Assembly (NCBI GenBank): GCA_045595285.1
Contig: JAZOAC010000179.1
Location: 1-53,913 of the forward strand
Length of the DNA stretch: 53,913 nt
Reading direction: 5' to 3'
Origin: UBA1731 sp045595285
Lineage (GTDB): Bacteria; Verrucomicrobiota; Kiritimatiellia; RFP12; UBA1067
Positions within the stretch are counted from its first letter, which is position 1; the number at the start of each line of letters is the position of its first letter. A model generated the notes under the pieces. That model did no database searches and was not told the origin of the DNA. It worked only from the letters and a program-made list of their open reading frames with translations. The position numbers and the translations under genes are program-made. This document shows positions 25,794 to 34,206 of the stretch, piece by piece.

Positions 25794-25799
25794 TATAAT
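25794..25799 (+). promoter_or_regulatory. -10 box of the SIS/PfkB operon
   Basis: TATAAT followed by GGTTGCCGCATGGG, so the -10 and the GCCGC-like element are both present, but the TG extension is missing. The leader to the ATG at 25827 is about 20 nt. Confidence 0.5.
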
Positions 25800-25826
25800 G
25801 GTTGCCGCATGGGAACGGATTGAGAG

Positions 25827-26528
25827 ATGAGTGAATATCTTAAGAGCATAACAAATCTGCTTGCGCGTATTGAAGCGGATGAGGCGGGGGTGATGGCACG
25901 GGCGTCGGATGCCGTTGCGGATGTGATCTGCCGCGACGGGATTGTGCATGTGTTCGGTTGCGGACACTCACATCTTCCGGCGCTTGATACGTTCTACCGC
26001 GCAGGAGGGCTTGCGTGCGTCTCGCCGGTCCTTGACGAGGATCTGATGCTCCATGACGGCGCCGCAAAGTCAAGCCGCATGGAGAAGATGTCTGGCATCG
26101 CCGCCGAGACGTTCCGCCGCCACGGCGTGAAACCGGACGATCTCATGGTCGTCATCTCCGCGAGCGGCAAGAATGCCGCACCTGTCGAAATGCTTCGTTC
26201 CGCAAAGGCGGCGGGTGTGACGACCATTGCGATTTCATCTTCTGCGTACCGTGCGTACGGGGCCGTCCTTCTGGATGATGCAGACATCCCAATCGACTGC
26301 AAGGTGCCGCATGGGGATGCCGTCATCGATGTGGGCGGGATGAAGATGGGCGGGCTTTCGACATACGCATCGCTCTTCATTCTCAATTCGGTTCTCATCG
26401 ACGGCGCCAAGAAGGCTCTAGCCAGGGGTGTTGAGCCGCCGATCTACACAAGCGGCAATGTCGAGGGCGGCACGGCGAAGAATGTCGCGTTGGAGGAACG
26501 CTACTTCAGCCGTGTCAAAAGGCTGTAA
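25827..26528 (+). CDS. SIS-domain sugar-phosphate binding protein (UPF0309 type)
   Basis: 233 aa. Phosphosugar-binding SIS fold: VHVFGCGHSHLPALDTFYRAGGL near residues 36-58, a VVISASGKNAAPVEML phosphate loop near 111-126, and IPIDCKVPHGDAVIDVGG. This is the UPF0309 group, related to GmhA and MurQ-like isomerases or etherases. A role in amino-sugar phosphate conversion is inferred from the GH20 and kinase neighbours. GAGAG lies five bases before ATG. A second protein of the same group is encoded two genes downstream. Confidence 0.75.
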   Translation: MSEYLKSITNLLARIEADEAGVMARASDAVADVICRDGIVHVFGCGHSHLPALDTFYRAGGLACVSPVLDEDLMLHDGAAKSSRMEKMSGIAAETFRRHGVKPDDLMVVISASGKNAAPVEMLRSAKAAGVTTIAISSSAYRAYGAVLLDDADIPIDCKVPHGDAVIDVGGMKMGGLSTYASLFILNSVLIDGAKKALARGVEPPIYTSGNVEGGTAKNVALEERYFSRVKRL

Positions 26529-26550
26529 TGCAAAATCAACGATTGAAACC

Positions 26551-27477
26551 ATGGCACGAATCGCAATAATAGGATTGGTCGGTAAGTCAATGTTCTTTGA
26601 TGTGCCGCGTTTCCACACGGGCGGCGAGACGATTACGGCCCGTGGATACTACGAAGAGTGGGGCGGAAAGGGCTTCAACCAGGCTGTCGCTGCGGAGAGA
26701 CAGGGTGCTACTGCTATGTTCCTGGGCGCGGTCAATGCGTCTGATGTGAAACAGCTTCGTGACTTCAGCAGAAAAGAGGGTGTAGGCGCAATGCTTGTCG
26801 CAAAGGCAAAGCCGACGTCATGCGCCGCGATTCTGACTGACGGTACTGGAGAGACGCGAGTGACGGTCTGTCCCGGCGCAGAGCTTGACGCGAAGGACGT
26901 AAAGGAGTTTGCCGCCGCGATAGCGTCGGCGGACTTTCTGCTTCTCAACAACGAGGTGCCGGAAGAAGTGAATCTTGCCGCAGTGGAACTCGCCGGGAAA
27001 TACGGAACGAAGGTAATCTTCAATCCGGCTCCGATGCGTCCGCTTCCGGAAGCGATAAAGGACGGTGTAGCGATCTTTACGCCCAACGAATTCGAGGCGG
27101 AGGCTGTGGCGGACGTGCCGGGCGAAGTCGTGACGACACTTGGCGCGCAAGGCTGTCGCATCCGTTCGACAGGCGAAGTTTTGTCCACGCCTCAGGTGGA
27201 GGCTGTAGATTCCACCGGAGCGGGAGATACGTTCAATGCCGTCCTCGCAACGCGCCTTGCGGAGGGTGAGAGTCTGCGTGATGCCTGTACCGCCGCGAAC
27301 GAGGCAGCTTCGCAATCTGTCGCGGTCCGCTATGTGATACCGTCTTTGCCGAGAAGGGAAGTGGATAATGATCGTGTCACCCCCACTGCATCTTCCACAT
27401 CTCTACGCTTCTGCACGGCTAAACCCATTCCGGCTCCCACTGCCTACGCTCCCACCTCTGCATTTCCACACGGCTAA
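26551..27477 (+). CDS. PfkB-family carbohydrate kinase
   Basis: 308 aa ribokinase-like kinase. WGGKGFNQAVAAERQGA (about residues 36-52) is the first PfkB signature region. DSTGAGDTFNAVLATRLA (about residues 219-236) holds the catalytic Asp and anion hole. It phosphorylates a sugar, perhaps an amino sugar, using ATP. Start at 26551 gives the family N-terminus (MARIAIIGLVG); no clear Shine-Dalgarno. Normal homology ends near residue 274. The last 35 residues are Pro/Thr/Ser-rich and encoded by a 55-bp imperfect tandem repeat, so the native stop has been lost or displaced. Confidence 0.82.
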   Translation: MARIAIIGLVGKSMFFDVPRFHTGGETITARGYYEEWGGKGFNQAVAAERQGATAMFLGAVNASDVKQLRDFSRKEGVGAMLVAKAKPTSCAAILTDGTGETRVTVCPGAELDAKDVKEFAAAIASADFLLLNNEVPEEVNLAAVELAGKYGTKVIFNPAPMRPLPEAIKDGVAIFTPNEFEAEAVADVPGEVVTTLGAQGCRIRSTGEVLSTPQVEAVDSTGAGDTFNAVLATRLAEGESLRDACTAANEAASQSVAVRYVIPSLPRREVDNDRVTPTASSTSLRFCTAKPIPAPTAYAPTSAFPHG

Positions 27478-27479
27478 AC
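27370..27479. repeat. two imperfect 55-bp repeats at the kinase 3' end
   Basis: CACGGCTAAAC at 27414-27424 and again at 27469-27479, and CCCACTGC at 27382 and 27437, all spaced by 55 bases. The pyrimidine-rich text resembles the (AACTCCC)-type and CCTCTCCACGG-type repeats in two other gaps of this window. Confidence 0.55.
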
Positions 27480-27518
27480 AACTCATCAAAAACTGGTTCT
27501 AACGAAAGGAAACTCAAA

Positions 27519-28271
27519 ATGCTGAACGACTACGGTTACATCGAGAAGGCTATCGCAAACATACGCGAAGTCGCCGAGAAACAGGATGAGAACATCAAGG
27601 CCGCCGCCAAGCTTATGGCCGACGCCATCGCTGAGGACAGACTGATAAACGTCTATGCCGGCGGCGGACACACCACGCTTGCGATGGGTGAGATGTTCTT
27701 CCGCGCAGGCGGTCTCGCCAACATCAATCCGCTCATGGAGACGGCTTTGTCCGTATTCAACCAGGCGCTCAAGTACCTTGAGCTGGAGCGCACCGTCAAT
27801 TTCGGCGCATCGATCATCAAGTACTACGACATCAAGGAAGGGGATGTGGTCCTCTTCTTCCACAACATCGGCATCAATCCCGCGACGATTGACGCGGCCG
27901 AGGAGTGCAAGAAGCGTGGCGCGAAGATAATCGCGGTGGCATCGTCCCATTGGCAGAACGAGATGCCGAAGGACCACTTCATCCGCCATCCGAACGGGAA
28001 GAATCTCTTCGACTATGCAGACGTGTGCATTGACGACTACAACCCCGTGGGCGATGCGGTCGTGAACGTGCCGGGCATGACCACGCCGATCGGCCCCGTC
28101 TCCAATGTGGTCGATTTCACGATTGCGCATCTTTTGGAGATCGAAACCTGCCGCCAGTGCGTGGAGCGCGGTATCGTGCCACCCGTCTGGAATTCGGCAA
28201 ACGCGCCGGGCGGCGACGAGAAGAACGCGGCCTATCTCGCCAAGTACAAGCCGCTTGTGAAGAGTCTGTAA
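27519..28271 (+). CDS. second SIS-domain protein (UPF0309 type)
   Basis: 250 aa, same fold as the SIS protein at 25.8 kb: INVYAGGGHTTLAMGEMFFRAGGL near residues 44-67, VVLFFHNIGINPATID in place of the usual Ser-rich phosphate loop, then DYNPVGDAVVNVPGM. Replacement of the serines by FHNIG suggests a changed ligand, so the two copies probably do different steps. Good AACGAAAGGAAAC precedes ATG. It lies 42 bp after the kinase stop. Confidence 0.75.
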   Translation: MLNDYGYIEKAIANIREVAEKQDENIKAAAKLMADAIAEDRLINVYAGGGHTTLAMGEMFFRAGGLANINPLMETALSVFNQALKYLELERTVNFGASIIKYYDIKEGDVVLFFHNIGINPATIDAAEECKKRGAKIIAVASSHWQNEMPKDHFIRHPNGKNLFDYADVCIDDYNPVGDAVVNVPGMTTPIGPVSNVVDFTIAHLLEIETCRQCVERGIVPPVWNSANAPGGDEKNAAYLAKYKPLVKSL

Positions 28272-28295
28272 AATTTCACACTGATAGGAGACATA

Positions 28296-29048
28296 ATGAA
28301 CATCAAAAAAATGAACAAAGGACTCGACTTCCTGCGCGAGAAGTATGGCGCTGCGAAGGGCGAGATTGTGATCAAGGACGGTCATTGCTGGGTGGGGGCT
28401 ACGCCGCTCATTCCGGGACGCATGGAGCGCAAGATCGTCGAACTCAAGAAGATGACCGAAAACGGTACGCTTGAAGGGGTCTCGACGCTCAGGTTCGCCT
28501 CCTTCGCGCCGAAGGGTTCAGACATGAAAGCCATGCTCGCGAAGGAGCTTGACCTTGCTGCGTATCTCGGCGCGTCCGATGTCGTGCGTGTGATGGCCGT
28601 AGCAAACGGCAGCGCGATAAACGTTCTCGCAAAGCTTGCGAACGACGTGAACGTCTCCGTGGAGATCGGCGCCGGGTTGCCGAAAGGCGAAGCCGGCTAC
28701 GACCGGCACGAGATCATAGCGAAGCGCGGAGTCGCCTGCGACCAGACGGTCGATACGCATACGCCGCATGCCTCGATCCGCTGCTGGGATGCGGAAGGTT
28801 CCACTGAATACACGGATGTTGATACGGAGCTTTTCAGTCTTTCCTACGAGGAAATATGGAATGTCCGCGCAGCGTTTGCTCTTCTGCAGAAGCGCGCAGA
28901 CGCAAAGATATGGAAGTCTGCCTGGGGCAAGGCGGTGAAGGCGGCAGACCTTGCGTTCAAAGCCGACGTATCGAAGGGATCAAAAACGATTTCGGTCAAG
29001 AAAGGTCCTGATACAAACCAGTCGATCAAAGTTTCGGAAGTGAGGTGA
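28296..29048 (+). CDS. conserved-looking protein of unknown function
   Basis: 250 aa soluble protein between the second SIS gene and the oxidoreductase gene, tightly packed (24 bp and 4 bp). I do not recognise a family and see no nucleotide-binding loop. Notable text: PLIPGRMERKIVELKKM, a central AAYLGASDVVRVMAVANGSAINVLAKL that could be an alpha/beta unit, and a His/Asp-containing CDQTVDTHTPHASIRCWD (about residues 148-165). Position implies a step in the sugar pathway. TAGGAGACATA precedes ATG. Confidence 0.65.
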   Translation: MNIKKMNKGLDFLREKYGAAKGEIVIKDGHCWVGATPLIPGRMERKIVELKKMTENGTLEGVSTLRFASFAPKGSDMKAMLAKELDLAAYLGASDVVRVMAVANGSAINVLAKLANDVNVSVEIGAGLPKGEAGYDRHEIIAKRGVACDQTVDTHTPHASIRCWDAEGSTEYTDVDTELFSLSYEEIWNVRAAFALLQKRADAKIWKSAWGKAVKAADLAFKADVSKGSKTISVKKGPDTNQSIKVSEVR

Positions 29049-29052
29049 TGGA

Positions 29053-30129
29053 ATGAAACCGGTTAAAATCGCAATGATGGGCATGACGCACGGTCATACC
29101 CGCAAGTATTACCAGACTCTGATCGAGAACAAGAAGCTCGACTGGGTAGCATCCTGTGCGCAGGATGAGGATGCCAAAAAAGTCTATGAACTCTACGACA
29201 CGGGCGTTCCGTGCTATCTCGATCCGGAAGAGATGTACAGGAAGCATCCCGACATCGAAGCCGTCGTAATCGCCTCCGCGAATGACCGCCACTTCGAGCA
29301 GATGAAGTGGTGCGCCGAGAAGGGTATCCACATTCTTTCGATGAAGATACCCACCTTCGATATGAAGGAATACGGCGAGATGATCGCCATGTGCGACAAG
29401 GCTGGGGTCGTCTGCCAGATCGAACTTGAGATGCACTACAATTCCGTTGTGCGCCGCCTGAAAAAACTCATCAGGGATGGTGCCATCGGCAAGATCAAGT
29501 CAGTGCAGGCGACGAACATCACGCTTTCGCCGGTGTGGGCGTTCCCGTGGCAGGGTGATCCCAAGGCGAGTTTTGGCAAAGTGGAGAAGCTGAAGAAGGG
29601 GGACAGCCGCTGTAAGGGCGGGGCGCTCTGCGACCATCCCCACATCTTCGATCTGATCCGCCATCTGACCGGCTCTTCGTTCGACTACATCTATGCAGAA
29701 GTTGCGCCGAACCTGCGTGACGGACTCAAGGTCGAAGACATGCTGATGGCAGTCGGCAAGATGAAGGATGGCACGGCGTTCCTGTTTGATCCGAGCTGGT
29801 CGCGTCTTGAGGAGAAGATCAAGGTTCCAGGTCCAGGCTGGGAACGTTTTCCGAAACGCATGGAGGTGAATCTCACGATCACCGGTGACAAGGGCATGCT
29901 CACATGCGACTGCTTCGGTCCTAACGTCTACCACAACGGCGCACCAAACGACCGATACACCGTACAGTATACGTACTTCGACGAGTGGGTGGGCCTGATA
30001 GACGAGTTCGTCGACTGCATACGCAACGGCAAGACGCCTCTCATCAACCTGAAATGGCACAAAGAGACCATTCTGGCGATGCTCGGATGCTACAAGTCGA
30101 TAGAGAGCGGGAAAATCGCACGCATATAG
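29053..30129 (+). CDS. Gfo/Idh/MocA-family oxidoreductase
   Basis: 358 aa NAD(P)-dependent sugar dehydrogenase type. The N-terminal Rossmann domain starts KIAMMGMTHGHTRKYY, so the usual GxGxxG is degenerate (GMTHGH), which is seen in some subfamilies. The usual EKP motif reads MKIPT. The C-terminal domain has the GGALCDHPHIFDLIRHLTG helix (about residues 196-214) with Asp/His candidates for catalysis. Probably oxidises or epimerises the sugar handled by the SIS and PfkB proteins. Start ATG follows AGTGAGGTGATGGA and lies 4 bp after the previous stop. Confidence 0.82.
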   Translation: MKPVKIAMMGMTHGHTRKYYQTLIENKKLDWVASCAQDEDAKKVYELYDTGVPCYLDPEEMYRKHPDIEAVVIASANDRHFEQMKWCAEKGIHILSMKIPTFDMKEYGEMIAMCDKAGVVCQIELEMHYNSVVRRLKKLIRDGAIGKIKSVQATNITLSPVWAFPWQGDPKASFGKVEKLKKGDSRCKGGALCDHPHIFDLIRHLTGSSFDYIYAEVAPNLRDGLKVEDMLMAVGKMKDGTAFLFDPSWSRLEEKIKVPGPGWERFPKRMEVNLTITGDKGMLTCDCFGPNVYHNGAPNDRYTVQYTYFDEWVGLIDEFVDCIRNGKTPLINLKWHKETILAMLGCYKSIESGKIARI

Positions 30130-30136
30130 GCGGTTT

Positions 30137-30145
30137 TGCTATAAT
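30137..30145 (+). promoter_or_regulatory. extended -10 promoter, leaderless regulator transcript
   Basis: TGC-TATAAT followed by TTGCGTT and then ATG at 30153. A start site six to eight bases after the -10 falls at the ATG itself, so the mRNA would be leaderless. No Shine-Dalgarno is present. Confidence 0.6.
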
Positions 30146-30152
30146 TTGCGTT

Positions 30153-31376
30153 ATGAAGAAAAGTCCATACGGCAAACCGGTCAATTCAAGGTCAACTTCA
30201 CACGCACCTCGGCGTGTCGTTGTTGCGCTGAGAATGGCCGGTATTGCCGGACAGGACAAGCTGAACGGCATCTTCGAGCATCTGAGCGCAGGTTATCGCT
30301 GGCAGCTTATCATCTACCGGACCAGACATGAGTTCACGGCGGATACCGTTCGGCACGAGATGTCGCTGGGAACGCACGGTTTCATTGTCGGAATTCCTGA
30401 TGCCGAAGATGCTCTTGCCGAACTTGCCGCGACAGACGTTCCGACAGTCGTCATGAATGTTTCGGGCGGCGGAATTGATCGCAGAAGGAGAAACATAGCC
30501 TATGTGAAGAGCAATTCCTGCGTTGTCGGTCAGGAGGCTGCATACACGCTCATGCGTCAGGGCATATACAAAAGCTATGCCTTCGCCGGGTATCGAAACG
30601 ATTGTGACTGGAGCATGGATCGTGGAGAGGCCTTTAGGGAAGCACTAGGCAAGGAAGGATTAGACTGCGAAATGTTCGATGTCGGGCATTTCGGCAGTAT
30701 GGTGGAGGACAAAGAGACCTTGGCACGTTGGCTAAACGATCTCAAGAAGCCCTGCGGATTGTTCTCGGCCTGTGATGATAGGGCCTTTGAGATACTTGAT
30801 GTATGCAAGGAGTTGAAGATCAAGGTTCCTGCGGAGATTGGTCTGATAGGAGTGAATAACGATCCGATTCTTTGCGAGAACGCAGAACCTCGCCTTTCAA
30901 GCATACAGCCAGATTTCGTCGGCGAGGGGCGTCTTGCCGCCGAACTGTTGGAGCGCATCATGTCCGGACACGACCTGTTCAGCAGGGAAAGGCTCCAGAA
31001 GGTAGGTATTCGTGACATAATCCATCGTGAATCCACAACCTCGCATTCCAAAACAGGACGGCTCGTCCAGAAAATTCTTGCTTACATAAACACCGAAGCA
31101 TTGTCTGGTATAGGTGTGGAGGATGTGGCGGCAAAGTTCAAGGTGTCAAGATCGCTTCTGGAGTTGAGGTTTCGCGAACTGCAGGGTGAAAGTGTGTATG
31201 AGGCCATTCTCAGGATCAGGCTTGAAGAGGTGAAGCGCAGATTGCGTCAGACCAATGAAACCATTTCCGAAATTACGGCGGCGTGTGGCTGGAAGAACCC
31301 CACTCCGCCGAAGGCGCTGTTCAAGAAGCGATTCGGAATCTCCATGCGCGAATACCGCCAACAGAAAAATATTTAA
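30153..31376 (+). CDS. XylR-like AraC-family regulator with LacI-type sensor domain
   Basis: 407 aa from ATG 30153, chosen because the promoter lies just upstream. Earlier in-frame starts overlap the oxidoreductase. Residues about 20-285 are a periplasmic-binding-protein-like sugar sensor (GIPDAEDALAELAATDVPTVVMN, GLFSACDDRAFEILD, GLIGVNNDPILCE). Residues about 305-405 are the AraC DNA-binding domain with two helix-turn-helix units (VEDVAAKFKVSRSLLELRFRE and ISEITAACGW, then KRFGISMREYR). Probably controls the upstream amino-sugar operon in response to a sugar. Confidence 0.88.
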   Translation: MKKSPYGKPVNSRSTSHAPRRVVVALRMAGIAGQDKLNGIFEHLSAGYRWQLIIYRTRHEFTADTVRHEMSLGTHGFIVGIPDAEDALAELAATDVPTVVMNVSGGGIDRRRRNIAYVKSNSCVVGQEAAYTLMRQGIYKSYAFAGYRNDCDWSMDRGEAFREALGKEGLDCEMFDVGHFGSMVEDKETLARWLNDLKKPCGLFSACDDRAFEILDVCKELKIKVPAEIGLIGVNNDPILCENAEPRLSSIQPDFVGEGRLAAELLERIMSGHDLFSRERLQKVGIRDIIHRESTTSHSKTGRLVQKILAYINTEALSGIGVEDVAAKFKVSRSLLELRFRELQGESVYEAILRIRLEEVKRRLRQTNETISEITAACGWKNPTPPKALFKKRFGISMREYRQQKNI

Positions 31377-31431
31377 ATACTGTTCGGCTGCAGGGGGAGG
31401 GGCTGGTTTTTCAACAGCGAGGACACCTTTC

Positions 31432-31669
31432 CTCGCGTTACAGTTTGAGCAGGTGTCTGCGCAGGGCGATGGAGACGAACGACGTCTTGGCCGCCGGACG
31501 CGGATACCTGATGGTGCATGCCGCATCTGACGGGGTCAAGAGAATCGCGCTTCCGTCAAAGGGCGACATCCGTGAGATATTCGGCGCGACTGCGGACCGC
31601 AAGGGGATATCCGCGATTGAAGAGCCGATGAAAAAGGGCGAAACGCGGGTCTGGAGATTGCGGTTATGA
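31432..31669 (+). pseudogene. C-terminal remnant of a large glycosidase-type protein
   Basis: The open frame ends with YLMVHAASDGVKRIALPSK, then DIREIFGA and KKGETRVWRLRL. This is typical of the terminal beta-domain of large secreted glycosidase-like proteins in this group. Upstream in the same frame there is only about 20 residues of credible coding (SRYSLSRCLRRAMETN). No start or ribosome binding site fits. It is read as a decayed 3' fragment left after deletion of the gene body. The wider gap from 31377 holds nothing else. Confidence 0.5.
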
Positions 31670-31723
31670 AAGATTCGACCTCGACCCCATTACCTCCGCG
31701 GGATTTGCTGTGAAAATATTTTA

Positions 31724-31732
31724 TGGTATAAT
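31724..31732 (+). promoter_or_regulatory. extended -10 promoter of hemB
   Basis: TGG-TATAAT followed by CAGCGGCATTTACG. A weak TTGCTG 16 bases upstream may act as -35. The short leader contains a four-codon open frame ATG-GTA-GCC-TGC-TGA at 31750-31764, ending three bases before the hemB ATG. Confidence 0.65.
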
Positions 31733-31767
31733 CAGCGGCATTTACGACAATGGTAGCCTGCTGAAAT

Positions 31768-32724
31768 ATGGTGCGTTTAAGAAGATTGAGGCGGACAGAA
31801 GCCCTTAGGGACATGTTCGCGATGGACAAGCCGTCGCGGGACAGGTTCATTTGGCCTGTGTTTCTCGTGGAAGGTGAAGGGCGCAAAGAGGAGATCCCTT
31901 CAATGCCCGGTCAGTACCGCTGGACTGTGGACAGGCTGGTGGCAGAATTCCCGGCTGGGGTCACAAGCGTTCTCCTTTTCGGTCAGACAGAGGGCGAGAA
32001 GGATGAGATCGGCTCCGCCGCAGCAGACATGGGCGGCGTTGTGCAGCGAGCGATTCCTGCGCTGAAGAAGGCCTTCCCCGATTTGATAGTCTTTACGGAC
32101 GTATGCCTTTGCGCATACACATGTCATGGACACTGCGGTCCGCACGATACGGATGGCGACATTGACAATGATGCCGCTTGTGAAATGCTTGCGCGTGTCG
32201 CGGTCAGCCATGCGCGCGCTGGCGCCGATGGTGTCGCTCCCAGTGCGATGATGGACGGGCAGATTGCCGCCATCCGTACGGCACTGGATGAGGAGGGCTT
32301 CTCCAAGACACTTCTCATATCGTATTCCACAAAGTTTGCCTCTACGATGTACGGTCCGTTCCGCGATGCCGAGAACTCAGCGCCGTCGCAGGGCGACAGG
32401 CAGGGGTATCAGGCGTCCTACCGCGATCCCGCTACAGCCATCAGGGAATCGGTCGTCGATGAGGCGGAAGGTGCCGATGCCCTCATGGTGAAGCCTGCGC
32501 TCTGGTATCTGGATCTCATATCGAAAGTGCGCGAACGTTCGCTTCTGCCGGTGATGGCGTATAATGTCTCCGGCGAGTATTCGATGATCTATGCGGCGGC
32601 GAAGGCCGGGTACTGCGATCTGTACCCAGCGGCACGCGAATCGCTCTATGCGATCTTCCGTGCGGGGGCTACTCAGGTGATAAGCTACTGGACGCCGTTC
32701 TACGACGATATCTTCGCAAATTGA
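31768..32724 (+). CDS. hemB: delta-aminolevulinic acid dehydratase (porphobilinogen synthase)
   Basis: 318 aa, normal length. Joins two 5-aminolevulinate molecules into porphobilinogen in tetrapyrrole synthesis. Zinc-type active site: DVCLCAYTCHGHCG with C113, C115 and C123. Schiff-base lysines K189 (YSTKFAS) and K242 (MVKPA). A further conserved segment is GDRQGYQASYRDP. No Shine-Dalgarno is visible before ATG 31768; a tiny upstream open frame may matter. No other hem gene is adjacent. Confidence 0.95.
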   Translation: MVRLRRLRRTEALRDMFAMDKPSRDRFIWPVFLVEGEGRKEEIPSMPGQYRWTVDRLVAEFPAGVTSVLLFGQTEGEKDEIGSAAADMGGVVQRAIPALKKAFPDLIVFTDVCLCAYTCHGHCGPHDTDGDIDNDAACEMLARVAVSHARAGADGVAPSAMMDGQIAAIRTALDEEGFSKTLLISYSTKFASTMYGPFRDAENSAPSQGDRQGYQASYRDPATAIRESVVDEAEGADALMVKPALWYLDLISKVRERSLLPVMAYNVSGEYSMIYAAAKAGYCDLYPAARESLYAIFRAGATQVISYWTPFYDDIFAN

Positions 32725-32750
32725 AAATAACATAATAAACAGGAAAACCA

Positions 32751-34199
32751 ATGAAAAAACTGCTGACAATGACTGTTGTTCTTGTGGGAGCTGCAACGCT
32801 CTTCGCGGGAGAGTTCATGGCGGGCTACGCCAAGACGGACATTACGCCGCCGCTTGGTGTGTTCATGCCTGGCTACTATAAGGATCGCCGCGCAAAGGAG
32901 ATTCTAGATCCGCTCGAGGTCGTATGCGTCGCATTCTCCGACGGCAAGACCAAGGCTGTTGTCATGCAGCTTGATACTGAAGCCGTTTCCGACTATGTGG
33001 CCGATGACATGCGTGATGCGGTCGTGAAGGCCACGGGACTTGACCGCAATGCCATCATCCTTCATGCTTCCCATACGCATGATGGCGGCCATCTTGCGAT
33101 GAAGCAGAAGATGGGGTCATCCTCCATCGGACGCGGTGAGGATGCGATTTCAGAAATATACAGGAAAATGTCCATCACCCGCGTCGCAGATGCGGCAGTG
33201 AATGCGCTTGCGGACCTCAAGCCAGCCAGGCTTTCCTATCAGCGTTCTGTCGCCAGGCGTATTTCGTTCGGACGTCGCTATCTCATGAAGGATGGCAAGG
33301 TCCGCACAAATCCCGGCGTGAACAATCCCGACATCGACAAGCCGTACGGCCCGCCCGCTGATGAGGAGGTTCAGGTTCTGCGCATTGACTGCGAAGGCGC
33401 CAAGCCGATCTGTGTGATCAATTTCCAGACGCATCCCGACGTGGTTGGAAACGAGACGATCACGGCAGACTGGCCGGGTCTCACTCGCACCGTTTTCGAA
33501 GCGGCAACACTCGGCAAGACGCGTTGCATCGTGCTCAACGGCACCCAGGGGGACGTCAATCACGTGAACGTGATGCCCCGTCCCGGCGAGCGCAACGGAC
33601 TAAAACGCGACTTCGACGATGTTGACCGCGGATATGACCATGCTTGGCACATGGCCAACGTTCTTGCCGGCTCCGCGCTTTCCGTATGGATGAAATGCAT
33701 CCCAATGGAGGCTGGCGAAGTCCGTTTCGCCACCATTGACGTTCGCGTTCCTGCGAATAAGGCGAAGGAAGGTGACGAGAAGGATCTTAAATGGGCGGAG
33801 AAGGTCTGGTCGATGCATCAGTCCGGCAAGGATGCAGAGTTGCCTTGGAAGGGCATGGAGCTCACCACCGAGGTCGCCCGTGCCCGCCGTATCATCAACA
33901 TGTCCAAGCATGCCGACCATCACGATCTTCCTCTCTGGGGCATCTCTATCGGCAAGTCCGTTGCGTTCGGCGCGTTCCCCGGCGAGCCGTTCAATGACAT
34001 CGGCAAGGAAGTGAAGAAGCGTTCTCCGTTCACGATGACGATGCTCACCTGCCTCTCCAACGGCAGCCGCGGATATTTCCCGTTCTCCGACGCCTACAAG
34101 ACCGGCGGCTACGAGTCCGCGACGTCTCCGTTCGGTCCGTCCGTCGCCGACGATCTCATCGCTGGCCAGCTAAAGTTGATGAACGGTCTCTATAAGTGA
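32751..34199 (+). CDS. secreted neutral/alkaline ceramidase-like protein
   Basis: 482 aa with a signal peptide (KKLLTMTVVLVGAATLFAG). The N-terminal text MAGYAKTDITPPLGVFMPGY and later HASHTHDGGH (about residues 103-112) are the hallmarks of the neutral/alkaline non-lysosomal ceramidase N-terminal domain. PVC and gut bacteria carry many copies with unknown substrates, often beside sugar genes. NFQTHPDVVGNETITADWPG (about residues 224-243) gives further metal-ligand candidates. ACAGGAAAACCA precedes ATG. A second member begins at 53.7 kb. Confidence 0.8.
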   Translation: MKKLLTMTVVLVGAATLFAGEFMAGYAKTDITPPLGVFMPGYYKDRRAKEILDPLEVVCVAFSDGKTKAVVMQLDTEAVSDYVADDMRDAVVKATGLDRNAIILHASHTHDGGHLAMKQKMGSSSIGRGEDAISEIYRKMSITRVADAAVNALADLKPARLSYQRSVARRISFGRRYLMKDGKVRTNPGVNNPDIDKPYGPPADEEVQVLRIDCEGAKPICVINFQTHPDVVGNETITADWPGLTRTVFEAATLGKTRCIVLNGTQGDVNHVNVMPRPGERNGLKRDFDDVDRGYDHAWHMANVLAGSALSVWMKCIPMEAGEVRFATIDVRVPANKAKEGDEKDLKWAEKVWSMHQSGKDAELPWKGMELTTEVARARRIINMSKHADHHDLPLWGISIGKSVAFGAFPGEPFNDIGKEVKKRSPFTMTMLTCLSNGSRGYFPFSDAYKTGGYESATSPFGPSVADDLIAGQLKLMNGLYK

Positions 34200-34206
34200 T
34201 CTGTTC

